From Mesorhizobium sp. B2-4-15 (GTDB lineage: Bacteria > Pseudomonadota > Alphaproteobacteria > Rhizobiales > Rhizobiaceae): a stretch of DNA of 64,000 nucleotides. Shown here piece after piece: positions 1 through 10,300 of this stretch. The position numbers and the translations under genes are program-made. The stretch covers positions 62,001 to 126,000 of the forward strand of contig NZ_VFUZ01000002.1 of NCBI RefSeq assembly GCF_006658505.1, in the 5' to 3' direction. A model generated the notes under the pieces. It saw only the letters and a list, made by a program, of their open reading frames with translations. It made no database searches and was not told the origin of the DNA. Numbering within the stretch: position 1 is the stretch's first letter; every line of letters starts with the position of its first letter.

Positions 1-1943
1 TCCTGCCCGAGCAGGTTGCCGGACATGTATTCCTTCTCCGACACGCCGCGCGCGCCTGAGCGGCTGGCAATCATGGCGTCGGTCAAAAGGCCGGACCGGA
101 TGCGGTCGGCATTGACGGCGTTGGAACGGATGCCGTAAGCGCCGTAATCGAGTGCATACTGCCTGGACAGGAACAGCGTCGCCGCCTTCGGCACTCCATA
201 GGCGCCGAACTTCGGGCCTGGATTGACCGCCTGCTTGGAGGTGTTGAACAAAAGCGCCCCGCCCGTGCCCTGTTCCAGCATGATGCGCACGGCGTTCTGC
301 GCCACCGACTGGTGGGCGAAGAAGTTGAGCTCAAAACTCTTGCGCAGCAGCGCGTCATCGAGTTCGCCGATGCGGCCTTCCCAGGCAGCGCCCGCATTGG
401 ATACCAGTATGTCGACGCCGCCGAACACGGCAACCGCCTTGTCGAAGGCAGCGCGCACCTGTGCCGGGTCGGTGATGTCGGCACCAACGCCGATCGAATT
501 GTTGCCGGCTTTCTTGGCCGCGTCGGCAGCCTTTTCGGCATCGAGATCGACGACGACGGCATGGGCGCCATTGTCGGCGAACAGCTTGGCGGTCGCCGCG
601 CCGATCGCGCCGGCACCGCCGGTGACCAGCACCACTTGGCCGGTCAGCGGCTTTGGTTTGTTGGAAGCAAGCTTGGCCTGTTCGAGCGACCAGTATTCGA
701 GCGGGAACAGATCGGCTTTGGAAAGTGGGTGGAAATGCCCGACCGCTTCGGCGCCGCGCACCGCCTCTATCCACATCTCGCCGACGTCGGAAGCGATCCT
801 TGCGTCCTTCAACGTGCGGCCATGGCCGAACATGCCGAGGCCCGGCACCAGCGTCAGGCGCGGCATGGGGTCGAGCATGGTCCGCTTGACGTCGTCGCGC
901 GCATCGTTTGTCTCGAAATAGGCGCGATAGTCCTTGGCGAAGACGTCGACATGGCTCTTGATAACGCCCTTGTAATCGCCGATCTTTTCGGCATCCGGCG
1001 CCGGCACGGCCATCGGTCCGGTCTTGATGCGGATCGACAGATCCGGCGTCGACACGCCGCGCCCGGCATAGTCGGCGATCTTGGATGAGTTGATGAAATC
1101 GACGATTGCGTCCGAGGTGCGGAAATCGCTGATCATGCGGTCGAAGCGGCCTTCGCCGCGCGCCACCGCGACAGCGCCGCGCAGCATCGGCGCGATGGAG
1201 CCCGGTGTCGCGAGCCTTGCCGGCAGCACTGCCTTTGCCGCCGTCGGCTTAGCGTGCTTGGCGACATAATCCTCGGCGACATTCACATAGTGGATCATCC
1301 GGTCGTAGGCCTGCTTGGCATCGTCGCCGAAGGTGAAGATGCCATGCTTGTCGAGGATCAGGCCTTCGACATCAGGGTCGACATCAAAAACGTCGGCCGC
1401 GGCCTTGGCGAGGTCGAAGCCCGGCATGATGTAGGGCACGTAGCCCATCTTCTCCCCGAACACCGTCTTCACCAGGGGCTTGCTGTCTTCCTGGTCGACA
1501 ATGGCCAGGATGGCGGTCGAATGGGTGTGGTCGACGAATTTGTGCGGCAGGAATGCGTGCAACAGTGTTTCGACCGAAGGGTTGGGCGAGGCCGGATTGA
1601 TCAGGTTCGCCCGCTGCAGGGCCACCATGTCCTCGTCGGAGAGCTTGTCCAGCGCGCGCGCCTTGAGCAGGGCGCCCATCTTGACCGCCGGCAGGCCCTG
1701 CGGTTCGATGACGGCCATGTCCCAGCCGCTGCCCTTGACGCACAGCACGTCCCATTCGTCGCCGACGAGGTCGGTCGCCTTGGTCTTGCAGGAGGTGTTG
1801 CCGCCGCCATGCAGGACCAGTTGTGGCACGCCGCCCAGCAGCCGAGTCGTGTAGACGCGCAGAGCGAGGTCGCGGCCGACGCCCTTCTTCGCATAGTCGG
1901 CGACAAGTCTCTCGGCCGCGTCGTCGTTCCACAGGTTCTTCAT
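1..1943 (-). CDS. rhaD: Bifunctional rhamnulose-1-phosphate aldolase / short-chain dehydrogenase, 3' end cut off
   Basis: The protein joins a class II aldolase domain to a short-chain dehydrogenase, the fused form used in rhizobial L-rhamnose breakdown: it would cleave rhamnulose-1-phosphate and oxidise the lactaldehyde product. About 647 codons are visible and the frame runs off the left edge; the family is roughly 700 residues, so only the C-terminus is missing. The N-terminal half shows HGGGNTS and HTHST, the phosphate and zinc-binding type motifs. The C-terminal half shows the Rossmann motif TGGAGAIG and a YxxxK active site (YGVPK). The start at 1943 (MKNLWNDD) lacks a strong ribosome site. 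It follows a SorC-type regulator on the same strand, 91 bp away, probably co-transcribed. The fusion architecture makes the call firm. Confidence 0.9.
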   Translation of the reverse strand, partial: MKNLWNDDAAERLVADYAKKGVGRDLALRVYTTRLLGGVPQLVLHGGGNTSCKTKATDLVGDEWDVLCVKGSGWDMAVIEPQGLPAVKMGALLKARALDKLSDEDMVALQRANLINPASPNPSVETLLHAFLPHKFVDHTHSTAILAIVDQEDSKPLVKTVFGEKMGYVPYIMPGFDLAKAAADVFDVDPDVEGLILDKHGIFTFGDDAKQAYDRMIHYVNVAEDYVAKHAKPTAAKAVLPARLATPGSIAPMLRGAVAVARGEGRFDRMISDFRTSDAIVDFINSSKIADYAGRGVSTPDLSIRIKTGPMAVPAPDAEKIGDYKGVIKSHVDVFAKDYRAYFETNDARDDVKRTMLDPMPRLTLVPGLGMFGHGRTLKDARIASDVGEMWIEAVRGAEAVGHFHPLSKADLFPLEYWSLEQAKLASNKPKPLTGQVVLVTGGAGAIGAATAKLFADNGAHAVVVDLDAEKAADAAKKAGNNSIGVGADITDPAQVRAAFDKAVAVFGGVDILVSNAGAAWEGRIGELDDALLRKSFELNFFAHQSVAQNAVRIMLEQGTGGALLFNTSKQAVNPGPKFGAYGVPKAATLFLSRQYALDYGAYGIRSNAVNADRIRSGLLTDAMIASRSGARGVSEKEYMSGNLLGQ

Positions 1944-2034
1944 GTTCGCTTCGTCCAGTTCATGTCTTTGGATGGTGAAACAGGAATGCCGCGACGCCTT
2001 GATGACAATGTGCCGGCGGCAAATGTGCTTTTCT

Positions 2035-3000
2035 TCAGGGTGCTTTCTTGGGCGCCGCTCCGGCATGATCGAGCAGCCGCTGCGCCATATGCGCGCCGAC
2101 CACCAGATGCGTGCAAAGTCCACCGGCGATCGCCGCCAGCAGCGGCTCGAACTTGCTGTCCTCCTGCACCACCATCAGCCGTCTGGCGATGGCGCGCAGC
2201 GAAGCAAGCTCGGCGGAGATAACCCGGCGGTTGTAGCTGCAGTCGAGCACCTTGCCTTCGGCATCGATGATCTGCCCGGCAATGACACCGGCGGCACCTC
2301 GGCTGCGCAACTCCGCCATCTCGCCCGAGCTCAGCGCGCCGCATTTGACCAGGTGGCTGTCGGCATCGACCGCGCCGACCGAGTAGAGCGCCAGATCGCA
2401 GTCGCTGATATCAGACAGCTGCTCGCGGATCACCGGCTCGGCCCGCAGCGCCCGCGCCAGCTCTTCCGTCGACAGCACCAGCGGTGCGTAGAAATTGAGG
2501 CCCTTGGCGTTGAGCCGGCGCGCGATCTCCATCGTGCACTGGTCCGGCCGGTAGGAATAGGGGGCGCCGAGATTGCCGCAGAGCTGCACCACCGTCACAT
2601 CCTGCAGGTCGGCATAGGACATGACGTCGGCGATCGTGTAGATCGTGCGGCCCCAGGCGACACCGATGCGGTCGCCCTTCTTGACCAGTTCGAGGAAGAC
2701 GCTCGCCGCCAGCACGGCGATGTCCGTCGAGGGGTCCGGGACATGGCTGTTTTCCGGCGCGATCCAGACCGCGTCGAGGCCCAGCGCGTCCTCGAGCCTG
2801 CGCGCCATCACGTCGTCGGTGAAAAGCTGGGTCGAGGTCGAGATGTTGACGATGCCGGTCTCGCGCGCCTTGCGCAGATACATGGCCACCGAGGCGCGGG
2901 AAATGTTAAGCTGGCTCGCCACCTGGTCCTGGCGCAGGCCATGCGCATAGTACAGCCAGGCGGCCTTGTGGATGAGCTGTTCTGCCGGTCGGATCGCCAT
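2035..3000 (-). CDS. SorC/DeoR-type sugar-responsive transcriptional regulator
   Basis: A 321-residue regulator with an N-terminal helix-turn-helix (RQDQVASQLNISRASVAMYL, about residues 25-45) and a long C-terminal sugar-binding domain of the SorC family (GVAWGRTI, CGNLGAPYSYRPDQ, SSGEMAELRSRGAAGVI). Family members bind phosphorylated sugars. The start at 3000 (MAIRPAEQ) is preferred over an upstream in-frame codon near 3039 because GAGGAGAC lies just before it. It precedes rhaD on the same strand and likely controls rhamnose genes that continue beyond the left edge. Rhizobial rhamnose loci described in other genera use a DeoR-type regulator, so a SorC member here is a variation. The ligand is inferred only from the neighbour. 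Confidence 0.8.
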   Translation of the reverse strand: MAIRPAEQLIHKAAWLYYAHGLRQDQVASQLNISRASVAMYLRKARETGIVNISTSTQLFTDDVMARRLEDALGLDAVWIAPENSHVPDPSTDIAVLAASVFLELVKKGDRIGVAWGRTIYTIADVMSYADLQDVTVVQLCGNLGAPYSYRPDQCTMEIARRLNAKGLNFYAPLVLSTEELARALRAEPVIREQLSDISDCDLALYSVGAVDADSHLVKCGALSSGEMAELRSRGAAGVIAGQIIDAEGKVLDCSYNRRVISAELASLRAIARRLMVVQEDSKFEPLLAAIAGGLCTHLVVGAHMAQRLLDHAGAAPKKAP

Positions 3001-3201
3001 GCCGTCTCCTCGGCTGACATTAGTCACGGCTCTCGACAAAAGTCAAATTGGGATGTGCGGGCGCGATCGCCTCTCTGCAGACGCTTATCCGGATCGCCGT
3101 TCTACAAAGCCGCTATACCTTAGCATTTTCGGTCATTCGAGGGGATAGCCTGAGGAGAGGCCTAAGGTTAGAAAGCTTGAAAGGACTTTGGGGAGGACGG
3201 G

Positions 3202-4842
3202 ATGGGAAATCCCTACGAGCAGGATCTCGACCGGAATGCGGCCAACCATCAGCCGCTGACGCCGCTCACCTATCTGGAGCGGGCGGCAAAGACCTATCCT
3301 GATCACATCGCCATCATCCATGGCCACCAGCGCGTCACTTATCGCGATTTCTGGCGCCGCTCGCTGAAACTTGCCTCGGCGCTGCAAAAGCGTGGCATCG
3401 GCAAGGGCGACACGGTCAGCGTCATGCTGTCCAATACGCCACCCATGCTGGAGGCGCATTTCGGCGTGCCGATGACAAAGGCGGTGCTGCATTCGCTCAA
3501 CACCCGCCTCGATGCCGCCGTCATCGCCTTCCAACTCGACCACGCCGAGACCAGGCTGCTCATCGTCGATCGCGAATTCTCCGGCGTCGTCCGGCAAGCG
3601 CTCGATCTGGCCAGGGTCAGGCCGCTGGTCATCGACTACGACGATCCCGAATACGCCACCGACGCGCCCTATCCCAAGGGCGAGCGGATCGGCAGCATGG
3701 ATTATGAGGCGTTTGTCGCCGGCGGCGACGAGGATTTCGACTGGTCGATGCCCGACGACGAATGGGACGCCATCTCGCTCAACTACACCTCGGGCACCAC
3801 AGGCAATCCCAAGGGCGTCGTCTACCACCATCGCGGCGCGGCGCTGATGGCCTACACCAACACCATCCATGCCGGCATGGCCAAGCACGCCGTCTATCTC
3901 TGGACGCTGCCGATGTTCCATTGCAACGGCTGGTGCTTCCCCTGGACGCTCGCGGTCCAGGCCGGCACGCATGTCTGCCTGCGCTGGGTGCGGCCGAAGC
4001 CGATCTACGACGCCATTGCCGACCATGGCGTCACCCATCTGTGCGGCGCGCCGATCGTGATGTCGGTGCTGATCAACGCAAGCGAGGAGGACAAGCGCCA
4101 GTTCCCGCAGACGGTGACCTTCAACACCGCGGCCGCACCACCGCCGGAAGCCGTGTTGTCCGGCATGGCCGACGCCGGCTTTGCCGTCACCCATCTCTAC
4201 GGCCTGACCGAGACCTATGGCCCCGCCGTGGTCAACGAGTGGCACAGTGACTGGGACGCGCTCGACAAGGGGGCGAGGGCGGGCAAGAAGGCGAGACAGG
4301 GCGTGCGCTATGCAGCGCTCGAAGGCCTGAGCGTCATGGATCCCGAGACGATGAAAACGACGCCGGCCGACGGCGAAACCATCGGCGAGGTCATGTTCCG
4401 AGGCAATATCGTCATGAAGGGCTATCTGAAAAACCGCAAGGCGAGCGACGAAGCCTTCGCCGGTGGCTGGTTCCACTCCGGCGATCTCGGCGTCATGCAT
4501 CCCGACGGCTACATACAGCTCAAGGACCGCTCCAAGGACATCATCATCTCTGGCGGCGAGAACATTTCCTCGATCGAGGTCGAGGACGCGCTCTACAAGC
4601 ACCCGTCCGTTGCCTCCTGCGGCGTGGTGGCGCGCCCTGACGACAAATGGGGCGAGGTGCCCGTTGCCTATGTCGAACTGAAGACCGGCAAGACCGCGAC
4701 CGAGGCCGAGATCATCGAGCATTGCCGGACGCTGCTCGCCCGCTTCAAAGTGCCGAAAGCGGTTATTTTCGCCGAAATTCCCAAGACCTCGACCGGCAAG
4801 ATCCAGAAGTTCCGGCTGCGGGAAATGGCCAAGGTGGCGTGA
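3202..4842 (+). CDS. AMP-dependent acyl-CoA synthetase (DmdB/medium-chain-like)
   Basis: This 546-residue ANL-superfamily ligase would activate a carboxylic acid to its CoA thioester through an acyl-adenylate. The P-loop motif YTSGTTGNPKG starts near residue 195; YGLTETYG, the GDLG region and the C-terminal catalytic-lysine motif KTSTGKIQK are intact. The pattern GENISSIEVEDALYKHP and overall length fit the acyl-CoA synthetase group that contains 3-methylmercaptopropionate-CoA ligase (DmdB) and many fatty/aryl acid ligases, so the substrate cannot be fixed. A strong GGGGAGGA ribosome site precedes the ATG. The gene diverges from the SorC regulator and stands alone, with no beta-oxidation gene beside it. 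No other DMSP-pathway gene is seen, which argues against reading it as dmdB. Confidence 0.82.
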   Translation: MGNPYEQDLDRNAANHQPLTPLTYLERAAKTYPDHIAIIHGHQRVTYRDFWRRSLKLASALQKRGIGKGDTVSVMLSNTPPMLEAHFGVPMTKAVLHSLNTRLDAAVIAFQLDHAETRLLIVDREFSGVVRQALDLARVRPLVIDYDDPEYATDAPYPKGERIGSMDYEAFVAGGDEDFDWSMPDDEWDAISLNYTSGTTGNPKGVVYHHRGAALMAYTNTIHAGMAKHAVYLWTLPMFHCNGWCFPWTLAVQAGTHVCLRWVRPKPIYDAIADHGVTHLCGAPIVMSVLINASEEDKRQFPQTVTFNTAAAPPPEAVLSGMADAGFAVTHLYGLTETYGPAVVNEWHSDWDALDKGARAGKKARQGVRYAALEGLSVMDPETMKTTPADGETIGEVMFRGNIVMKGYLKNRKASDEAFAGGWFHSGDLGVMHPDGYIQLKDRSKDIIISGGENISSIEVEDALYKHPSVASCGVVARPDDKWGEVPVAYVELKTGKTATEAEIIEHCRTLLARFKVPKAVIFAEIPKTSTGKIQKFRLREMAKVA

Positions 4843-4894
4843 GCGCACCGTCATTTTTGCTAGGTCTCGACAATTTGCCGCGGACCTAGGCGGC

Positions 4895-5122
4895 TTCGTC
4901 ATCCTAGGGCGGAGCAGTCGCGAAGCGACGTCGCGGAAACCCTAGGATCCATGCCGCGACCTGGCGGCCGTGCTCCAACGGTCGTGAATGACTGCTGCGG
5001 GCAACAGTTCGCCTTTTGATGTAACATATTGATCCGCCTCATTCTTTGACTGACGTCACGGAATGGATCCTAGGGTCCTGCGTTGCGTCGCTACGCTCCT
5101 TACTTCGCCCTAGGATGACGAA
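4895..5122. repeat. Inverted pair of palindromic intergenic repeats (CCTAGG-bounded)
   Basis: Two copies of one roughly 62-bp unit face each other. Copy one is at 4895-4958 and copy two at 5061-5122. Each begins TCGTCATCCTAGGGCG, ends CCCTAGGATCCAT and contains a GCGAAGCGACG-type inner hairpin, so each unit is itself an imperfect palindrome. The arms agree at their ends and vary in the middle. There is no coding frame or transposase. It resembles REP-like elements common in rhizobial intergenic DNA. It fills most of the 444-bp gap between the acyl-CoA synthetase and the TetR gene and could fold in RNA as a terminator-like structure for the synthetase. Confidence 0.7.
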
Positions 5123-5170
5123 TTCATGGGGGCTGATCGCCAATCGCGAGCGCCGGTTGTCGCACCCGCC

Positions 5171-5266
5171 TCTGTCACCATCTGTCACCAATCGTACGCG
5201 TACGTCGATTTCGCGTTGACATCGCCCTCTCTTCAATTTACGACTGACGAAAATTGAAATTCGTCA
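5171..5266 (+). promoter_or_regulatory. Promoter and operator candidates of the TetR/RND operon
   Basis: TTGACA (5216-5221), 17 bp, then TACGAC (5239-5244) form a plausible sigma-70 promoter reading toward the TetR gene. Just upstream are a direct repeat of TCTGTCACCA (5171-5190) and a perfect palindrome CGTACGCGTACG (5193-5204). Over the expected start site lies an inverted repeat, TGACGAA-N8-TTCGTCA (5245-5266). Either palindrome could be the TetR operator; the second is best placed for autorepression. No binding data are implied. Confidence 0.45.
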
Positions 5267-5286
5267 CTAATAAATCGAAAGCGAAG

Positions 5287-5895
5287 ATGTCCGAAGCTGC
5301 CAACATCGTGGCCGATGCCGCCAGACAGGAGAATGTCACCCGTATTCTCGATTGCGCCGAGCGCCTGTTCCGCCATTACGGCTATGGCAAGACCAACGTT
5401 GCCGACATCGCCCGCGAACTCGGCATGTCGCCCGCCAACATCTATCGTTTCTTTGCCTCCAAGGTTGAAATCCACCAGGCTGTCTGCGGCCGCATGCTCG
5501 GTGCCAGCTATAAGATGGCCTACGAGATCTCCCGTCTGCCGATCAGCGCCGAGGAGCGGCTGCGGCGCTACGTCCACGCGCAGTACAAGATGACGATGGA
5601 GGTGTTGCTCGACGACCAGAAGGTCCACGAGATGGTCATCGTCGCGCTCGAACGGGACTGGGGCGTCATCGACAGGCATGTCGACAGCATCCACGACCTT
5701 TTAGCGGAAGTGATCCGCGAGGGCATCGAGGCCGGCGAGTTCGCCGAGCAGGATCCGGTGATCGCGTCACGCTGCTTCGGCGCCGCCACCGTGATCCTGT
5801 GCCATCCGCAGATGGTGGCGCAGTGCCTCGCCAAGACAAACCGGGCGATGCCCGACGACCTTATCGATTACGCGATCAAGGCCCTGAAGAAATAG
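5287..5895 (+). CDS. TetR-family repressor of an RND efflux operon
   Basis: A 202-residue one-domain regulator with the canonical TetR helix-turn-helix (TNVADIARELGMSPANIYRFF, first third) and a variable ligand-binding C-terminal half. An in-frame TTG at 5254 would extend it, but that codon sits in the inverted repeat next to the promoter, so the ATG at 5287 is preferred. It is followed 54 bp later by an RND membrane-fusion protein and then the RND transporter, all on one strand. This is the usual layout of a local repressor that releases its own pump operon on drug binding. The inducer is unknown. Confidence 0.85.
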   Translation: MSEAANIVADAARQENVTRILDCAERLFRHYGYGKTNVADIARELGMSPANIYRFFASKVEIHQAVCGRMLGASYKMAYEISRLPISAEERLRRYVHAQYKMTMEVLLDDQKVHEMVIVALERDWGVIDRHVDSIHDLLAEVIREGIEAGEFAEQDPVIASRCFGAATVILCHPQMVAQCLAKTNRAMPDDLIDYAIKALKK

Positions 5896-5949
5896 CCGCC
5901 GCCCGCCGGGCGCCGGTCGACAGTTCATCTCCAGTTCGGGAGTGCCAAG

Positions 5950-7092
5950 GTGTCTTTGTCCAATTCCATCCTCCGCAGATTGCCGGTCGCCGGCTTGATC
6001 GTCGCCGCACTCGGGCTTGCCGGCTGCAGCCAGGAGAAAGCCGAAGTCAAGGATATCATCCGCCCGGTCAAGGTCGTCGAGATCGCCCAGGCGCATGATA
6101 CCCGCACATTGTCCTATTCGGGTTCGGTAAGAGCCCGCACCGAAAGCGCCCTGGCTTTCCGCGTCAACGGCAAGATCACGGAGCGTCTTGTCGACATTGG
6201 ACAGCGTGTGGCGCCCGGCGACGTGCTCGCCCGCATCGATCCCTCCGATTACGACCTTTCGGTCAAGAGTGCGCAAGCCGCCCTTGACGCCGCCGAGCGG
6301 CAGGTCGAGACCGTCGAGCTCGCCCGCAAGCGGGCCGAACAGCTCTTTGCCAAGAACTTCGCGCCGAAATCGCAGCTCGAACAGGCGACGCTGACCTATG
6401 ACCAGGCCGTCGCCACGCGCGATTCCGCCCGCTCGTCGCTTGACCAGGCCAAGAACCAGGTCGGCTATACCGATCTCAGGGCCGACAGGGACGGCATCGT
6501 CACCGCGGTCAACGCGGATGTCGGCCAGGTGGTCGGCTCCGGCACGCCGGTGGTCACGGTCGCGGTCGACGGCGAAAAGGAAGTGCTGATCGCGGTGCCG
6601 GAAATGGAAATCGCCGAGTTCAAGCCGGGCAAGATCGTCAGGGCCGGCTTCTGGTCCGATAGTGCACTGGCGCTCGACGGCAAGGTCCGCGAGGTTGCCG
6701 GCAGCGCCGATCCGCAATCGCGCACCTTTGCCGTCCGCGTCAGCCTGCCCAACGACCCGCGCGTGCTGCTCGGCATGACCGCCAATATCGAGGCATCGGC
6801 GGCCAACGAAAAGCAACTCGTGTCGATCCCGCTGAGCGCGCTGGCGCAGAAGGACAGCCAGTCGATCGTCTGGACCGTCGACCGTGGCGCCGACACCGTC
6901 CATGCCCGTCCGGTCAAGGTCGCCGAGTTCGCCGCAGGTGGCGTGCGTGTCGCCGAGGGGTTGAAGCCCGGCGATATAGTGGTCGCCGCCGGCACGCAGT
7001 TCATGACCGAGGATCTGAAGGTGAAGCTCGCCGGCGGCATGACGCAGCAATCCGCCTCCGCCGAGAGCGATGACGCCAGCCGGCTGCGCTGA
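5950..7092 (+). CDS. RND efflux periplasmic adaptor (membrane fusion protein), lipoprotein
   Basis: A 380-residue HlyD/AcrA-type adaptor that would link an inner-membrane RND pump to an outer-membrane channel. The N-terminal signal ends in a lipobox (LAGC, Cys near residue 26), so it is probably lipid-anchored in the periplasm. The lipoyl half-motifs (RVNGKITERLVDIGQRVAPGD and later TDLRADRDGIVTAVNADVGQ) flank a short coiled-coil rich in Ala/Glu/Lys, followed by beta-barrel and membrane-proximal domains. Start is GTG at 5950, supported by GGGAG seven bases upstream. It lies between the TetR gene and the RND permease. No outer-membrane channel gene is present, so a shared TolC-like protein elsewhere is likely. 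Confidence 0.88.
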   Translation: MSLSNSILRRLPVAGLIVAALGLAGCSQEKAEVKDIIRPVKVVEIAQAHDTRTLSYSGSVRARTESALAFRVNGKITERLVDIGQRVAPGDVLARIDPSDYDLSVKSAQAALDAAERQVETVELARKRAEQLFAKNFAPKSQLEQATLTYDQAVATRDSARSSLDQAKNQVGYTDLRADRDGIVTAVNADVGQVVGSGTPVVTVAVDGEKEVLIAVPEMEIAEFKPGKIVRAGFWSDSALALDGKVREVAGSADPQSRTFAVRVSLPNDPRVLLGMTANIEASAANEKQLVSIPLSALAQKDSQSIVWTVDRGADTVHARPVKVAEFAAGGVRVAEGLKPGDIVVAAGTQFMTEDLKVKLAGGMTQQSASAESDDASRLR

Positions 7093-7104
7093 CGGCAGAC
7101 AGAT

Positions 7105-7126
7105 CGGCCGCGCGTTCCCGCGGCCG
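7105..7126. other. GC-rich hairpin between adaptor and RND permease genes
   Basis: CGGCCGCG, a six-base loop CGTTCC, and CGCGGCCG form a perfect 8-bp stem starting 12 bp after the adaptor stop. No T-run follows, so it is not a standard terminator. It might stabilise the adaptor message or weaken read-through into the permease gene 210 bp downstream. The rest of the 244-bp gap shows nothing recognisable. Confidence 0.4.
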
Positions 7127-7336
7127 CAGGTTTCCGGGCGGCGCACGCCCGAAGGTCGAGACGTCAAGGCCGATGTACCCCCGCATCGATCCTCGCGTCC
7201 CACCGCGATGAGTGTCTCTCCGCTCGAAGAGTCGCGCCGCCCGGAAGCCGGTATCGAACGCAGATGATTTCGTTTCGCGCGTCGCGCTTCGTCGAGGCAT
7301 CAGGCGCCGGCAAACAAGCAAAGTGGATCAGCACCG

Positions 7337-10300
7337 ATGACGACCTCCACTGAAGAAAAGCGGCCCTTCAACCTTTCGCGCTGGGCCATCGGCCATCCCT
7401 CCATCGCGCGGTTCCTGTTCGGCCTCATCATCATCGCCGGCGCGCTCGGCCTGATGCACATGGGCCAGAAGGAGGACCCCGACTTCACCTTCCGGGTGAT
7501 GGTCGTGCAGGCGATCTGGCCAGGCTCCTCGATCCACGAGATGGAGGACCAGGTCGTCAACAAGATCGAGCGCAAGCTACAGGAGACGCCGCATCTCGAC
7601 TTCGTGCGCTCCTTCACCCGCGCCGGCAGCGCCATCATCACGGTGCAGATCAAGGGCGATACCAATGCCGCCGAGGTGACGGACGCTTTCTATCAGGTGC
7701 GCAAGAAGGTCGGCGACATATCAGGCGACCTGCCGCAGGGCCTGCTCGGCCCCTACTTCAACGACGAGTTCGGCGACACTTTCATCACGCTGCATTCGAT
7801 CAGCGGCGAAGGCTTCTCCTATCCCGAGCTGAAGAAATTCGCGATCCAGGCGCGCGACATGCTTCTGACGACGCCCGGCGTCGAGAAGGCGGTGATCATC
7901 GGCGATCAGCCGGAAAAACTTTATATCGACGTCTCGTCGAAGGCGCTGGCCGAACGCGGCCTGACGCTGACCGACCTGCAGAACGCGATCAAGGGCCAGA
8001 ACAATGTCGATCCGGCCGGCGCCGTCGACACCGGCGTCAATTCGGTCCGCATTTCGGTCGAAGGCGACGTGAGCAAGGCCGCCGACATCAGGGAACTGCG
8101 CCTGCGCGCCGGTGGTCAGGTCACCCGGCTCGGCGATATCGCCACCGTGACCTCGGGTCTCGAAGATCCCTTCCAGCGCAAATACCGCTTCAATGGCCAC
8201 GACAGCGTGCAGCTTGGCGTCGTCATGGCCAAGGGCTTCAAGGTCACCGATGTCGGCAAGGATGTCGAGGCGACCTACAAGCGCTTCGAGGCGGCGCTGC
8301 CCTATGGCGTTTCCGTCGACCAGATTTCCGACCAGCCCGAGGTTGTCAGGGATGCCGTCAGCGAGTTCATGCATGCGCTCGGCGAAGCGCTGCTGATCGT
8401 GCTTGTCGTCTCGTTCCTCTCGATCGGCTGGCGCTCCGGTCTGGTTATCGCCATTGCCATTCCGCTGGTTCTGGCCGCCACCTTCGCCATCATGTACGAG
8501 CTTGGCATCGACCTGCAGCGCATTTCGCTGGGCGCTCTGATCATCGCGCTCGGCCTGCTCGTCGACGACGCCATGATCGTCGTCGAGATGATGGAACGCA
8601 AGCTGGAGGAGGGGTTGGTCAAGATCGAGGCGGCGAGCTTCGCCTATACCTCGACCGCCTTCCCGATGCTGACCGGCACGCTCATCACCACCGCCGGCTT
8701 CATCCCCGTCGGTTTCGCCGCCTCGACCGCAGGTGAGTATGTGCGCACCCTGTTCTATGTCGTCGGCATCGCGCTGATTGTGTCATGGTTCGTCGCGGTC
8801 TATTTCACGCCATGGCTCGGCAACATGATCCTCAAGCAGCGCAAGCATGCCGGCAGCCATCATGATGTCTTCGACACGCGCTTCTACCGGCGGCTGCGTG
8901 CCACCGTCGGCTGGGCCGTGCGCCATCGCATCATCGTGTTGGCGATGACGCTGGCGACTTTCGGCACCAGCCTGTGGGCGTTCCAGTTCATCCCGCAGAA
9001 TTTCTTCCCGCAGTCGTCGCGGCCGGAGATTCTCGTCGACCTCTGGCTGCCGGAAGGCACCAGCATCAAGGAGGTCGAGGCGCAGGCGAAGGCGCTTGAA
9101 GCCAGGATGATGGACGACAAGGACAAGCGTTTCATCGCCACCTATATCGGCGAGGGCGCACCGCGCTTCTTCCTGCCGCTCGACCAGCAGCTGCGCAATC
9201 CCAACTTTGCCCAGATGCTGGTCATGGCCAATGACGAGCCGGCGCGCGAGCGGCTGATCGTCAAGCTGCGCACCGTTCTGGCCGAGGATTTCCCCTCGAT
9301 CCGCGCCAAGGTCGACCGGCTGTTCCTCGGACCGCCGACCGGCTGGCCGGTGCAGATGCGCGTCATGGGTCCGGATCGGCAGGAGGTGCGCCGCATCGCC
9401 GATCAGGTGAAGGCGAAGTTCCATGAGAATCCGCTGCTCGGCGCCATTCATGACGATTGGCTCGAACCGGTGCCGGCGATGAAGCTGGTCATCGACCAGG
9501 ATCGTGCCCGTGCGCTCGGCGTCACCTCGCAGCGCATCCGCCAGATGCTGCAGGCAACGATGTCCGGCGCGCCGCTCGACAATTTCCGCGACGGCGAGGA
9601 GACGGTCTCGATTGTGGCCCGCGAGCCGGATGCCAGCCGCAGCCTGCTGTCCTCGGTCGATTCCGTCTATATCCCGACGGACTTCGGTGGCTTCGTGCCG
9701 CTGTCTCAGGTGGCCAAGGTGGTGCCGGTGCTGGAGCAAGGCATAGAATGGCGCCGCGACCGTCTGCCGACCATCAGCGTGCGCGCCACGCTGCCCGATG
9801 GCATACAGTCCAACGATGTCGTGGCCAAGATGTACAAGGACATGCAGGGCCTGCGCGACGGCCTGGCGCCCGGCTACAAGATCGAGATCCAGGGCGGCGC
9901 CGAGGATTCGGCCGAAAGCCAGGCGTCCATCGCCGCCAAGGCGCCGGTCATGCTGGCCATCATCGTCGTGCTTTTGATGATTCAGCTGCAGAATTTCGGC
10001 AAGGCGATGCTGGTGCTGGCGACCGGTCCGCTCGGCATCATCGGTGCGGCCGCCGCCCTCCTGATCAGCGGCGCGCCGTTCGGCTTCGTCGCCATCCTCG
10101 GCGTCATCGCGCTGCTCGGCATCATCATGCGCAACTCGATCATTCTGGTCGATCAGATCGACCAGGACATCGCCACCGGCATGGCCCGTTCCGAGGCCAT
10201 CATCGGCTCGGCTGTTCGCCGTTTCCGGCCGATCGTGCTGACGGCGATGACGGCGGTGCTGGCGCTGATCCCGATCTCGCGCGCCGTGTTCTGGGGGCCG

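Noticed and set aside
3133-4902. 589-residue open frame antisense to the acyl-CoA synthetase
   Set aside because: No family resemblance or ribosome site. Its composition mirrors the codon pattern of the real gene; such shadows are expected in GC-rich DNA.
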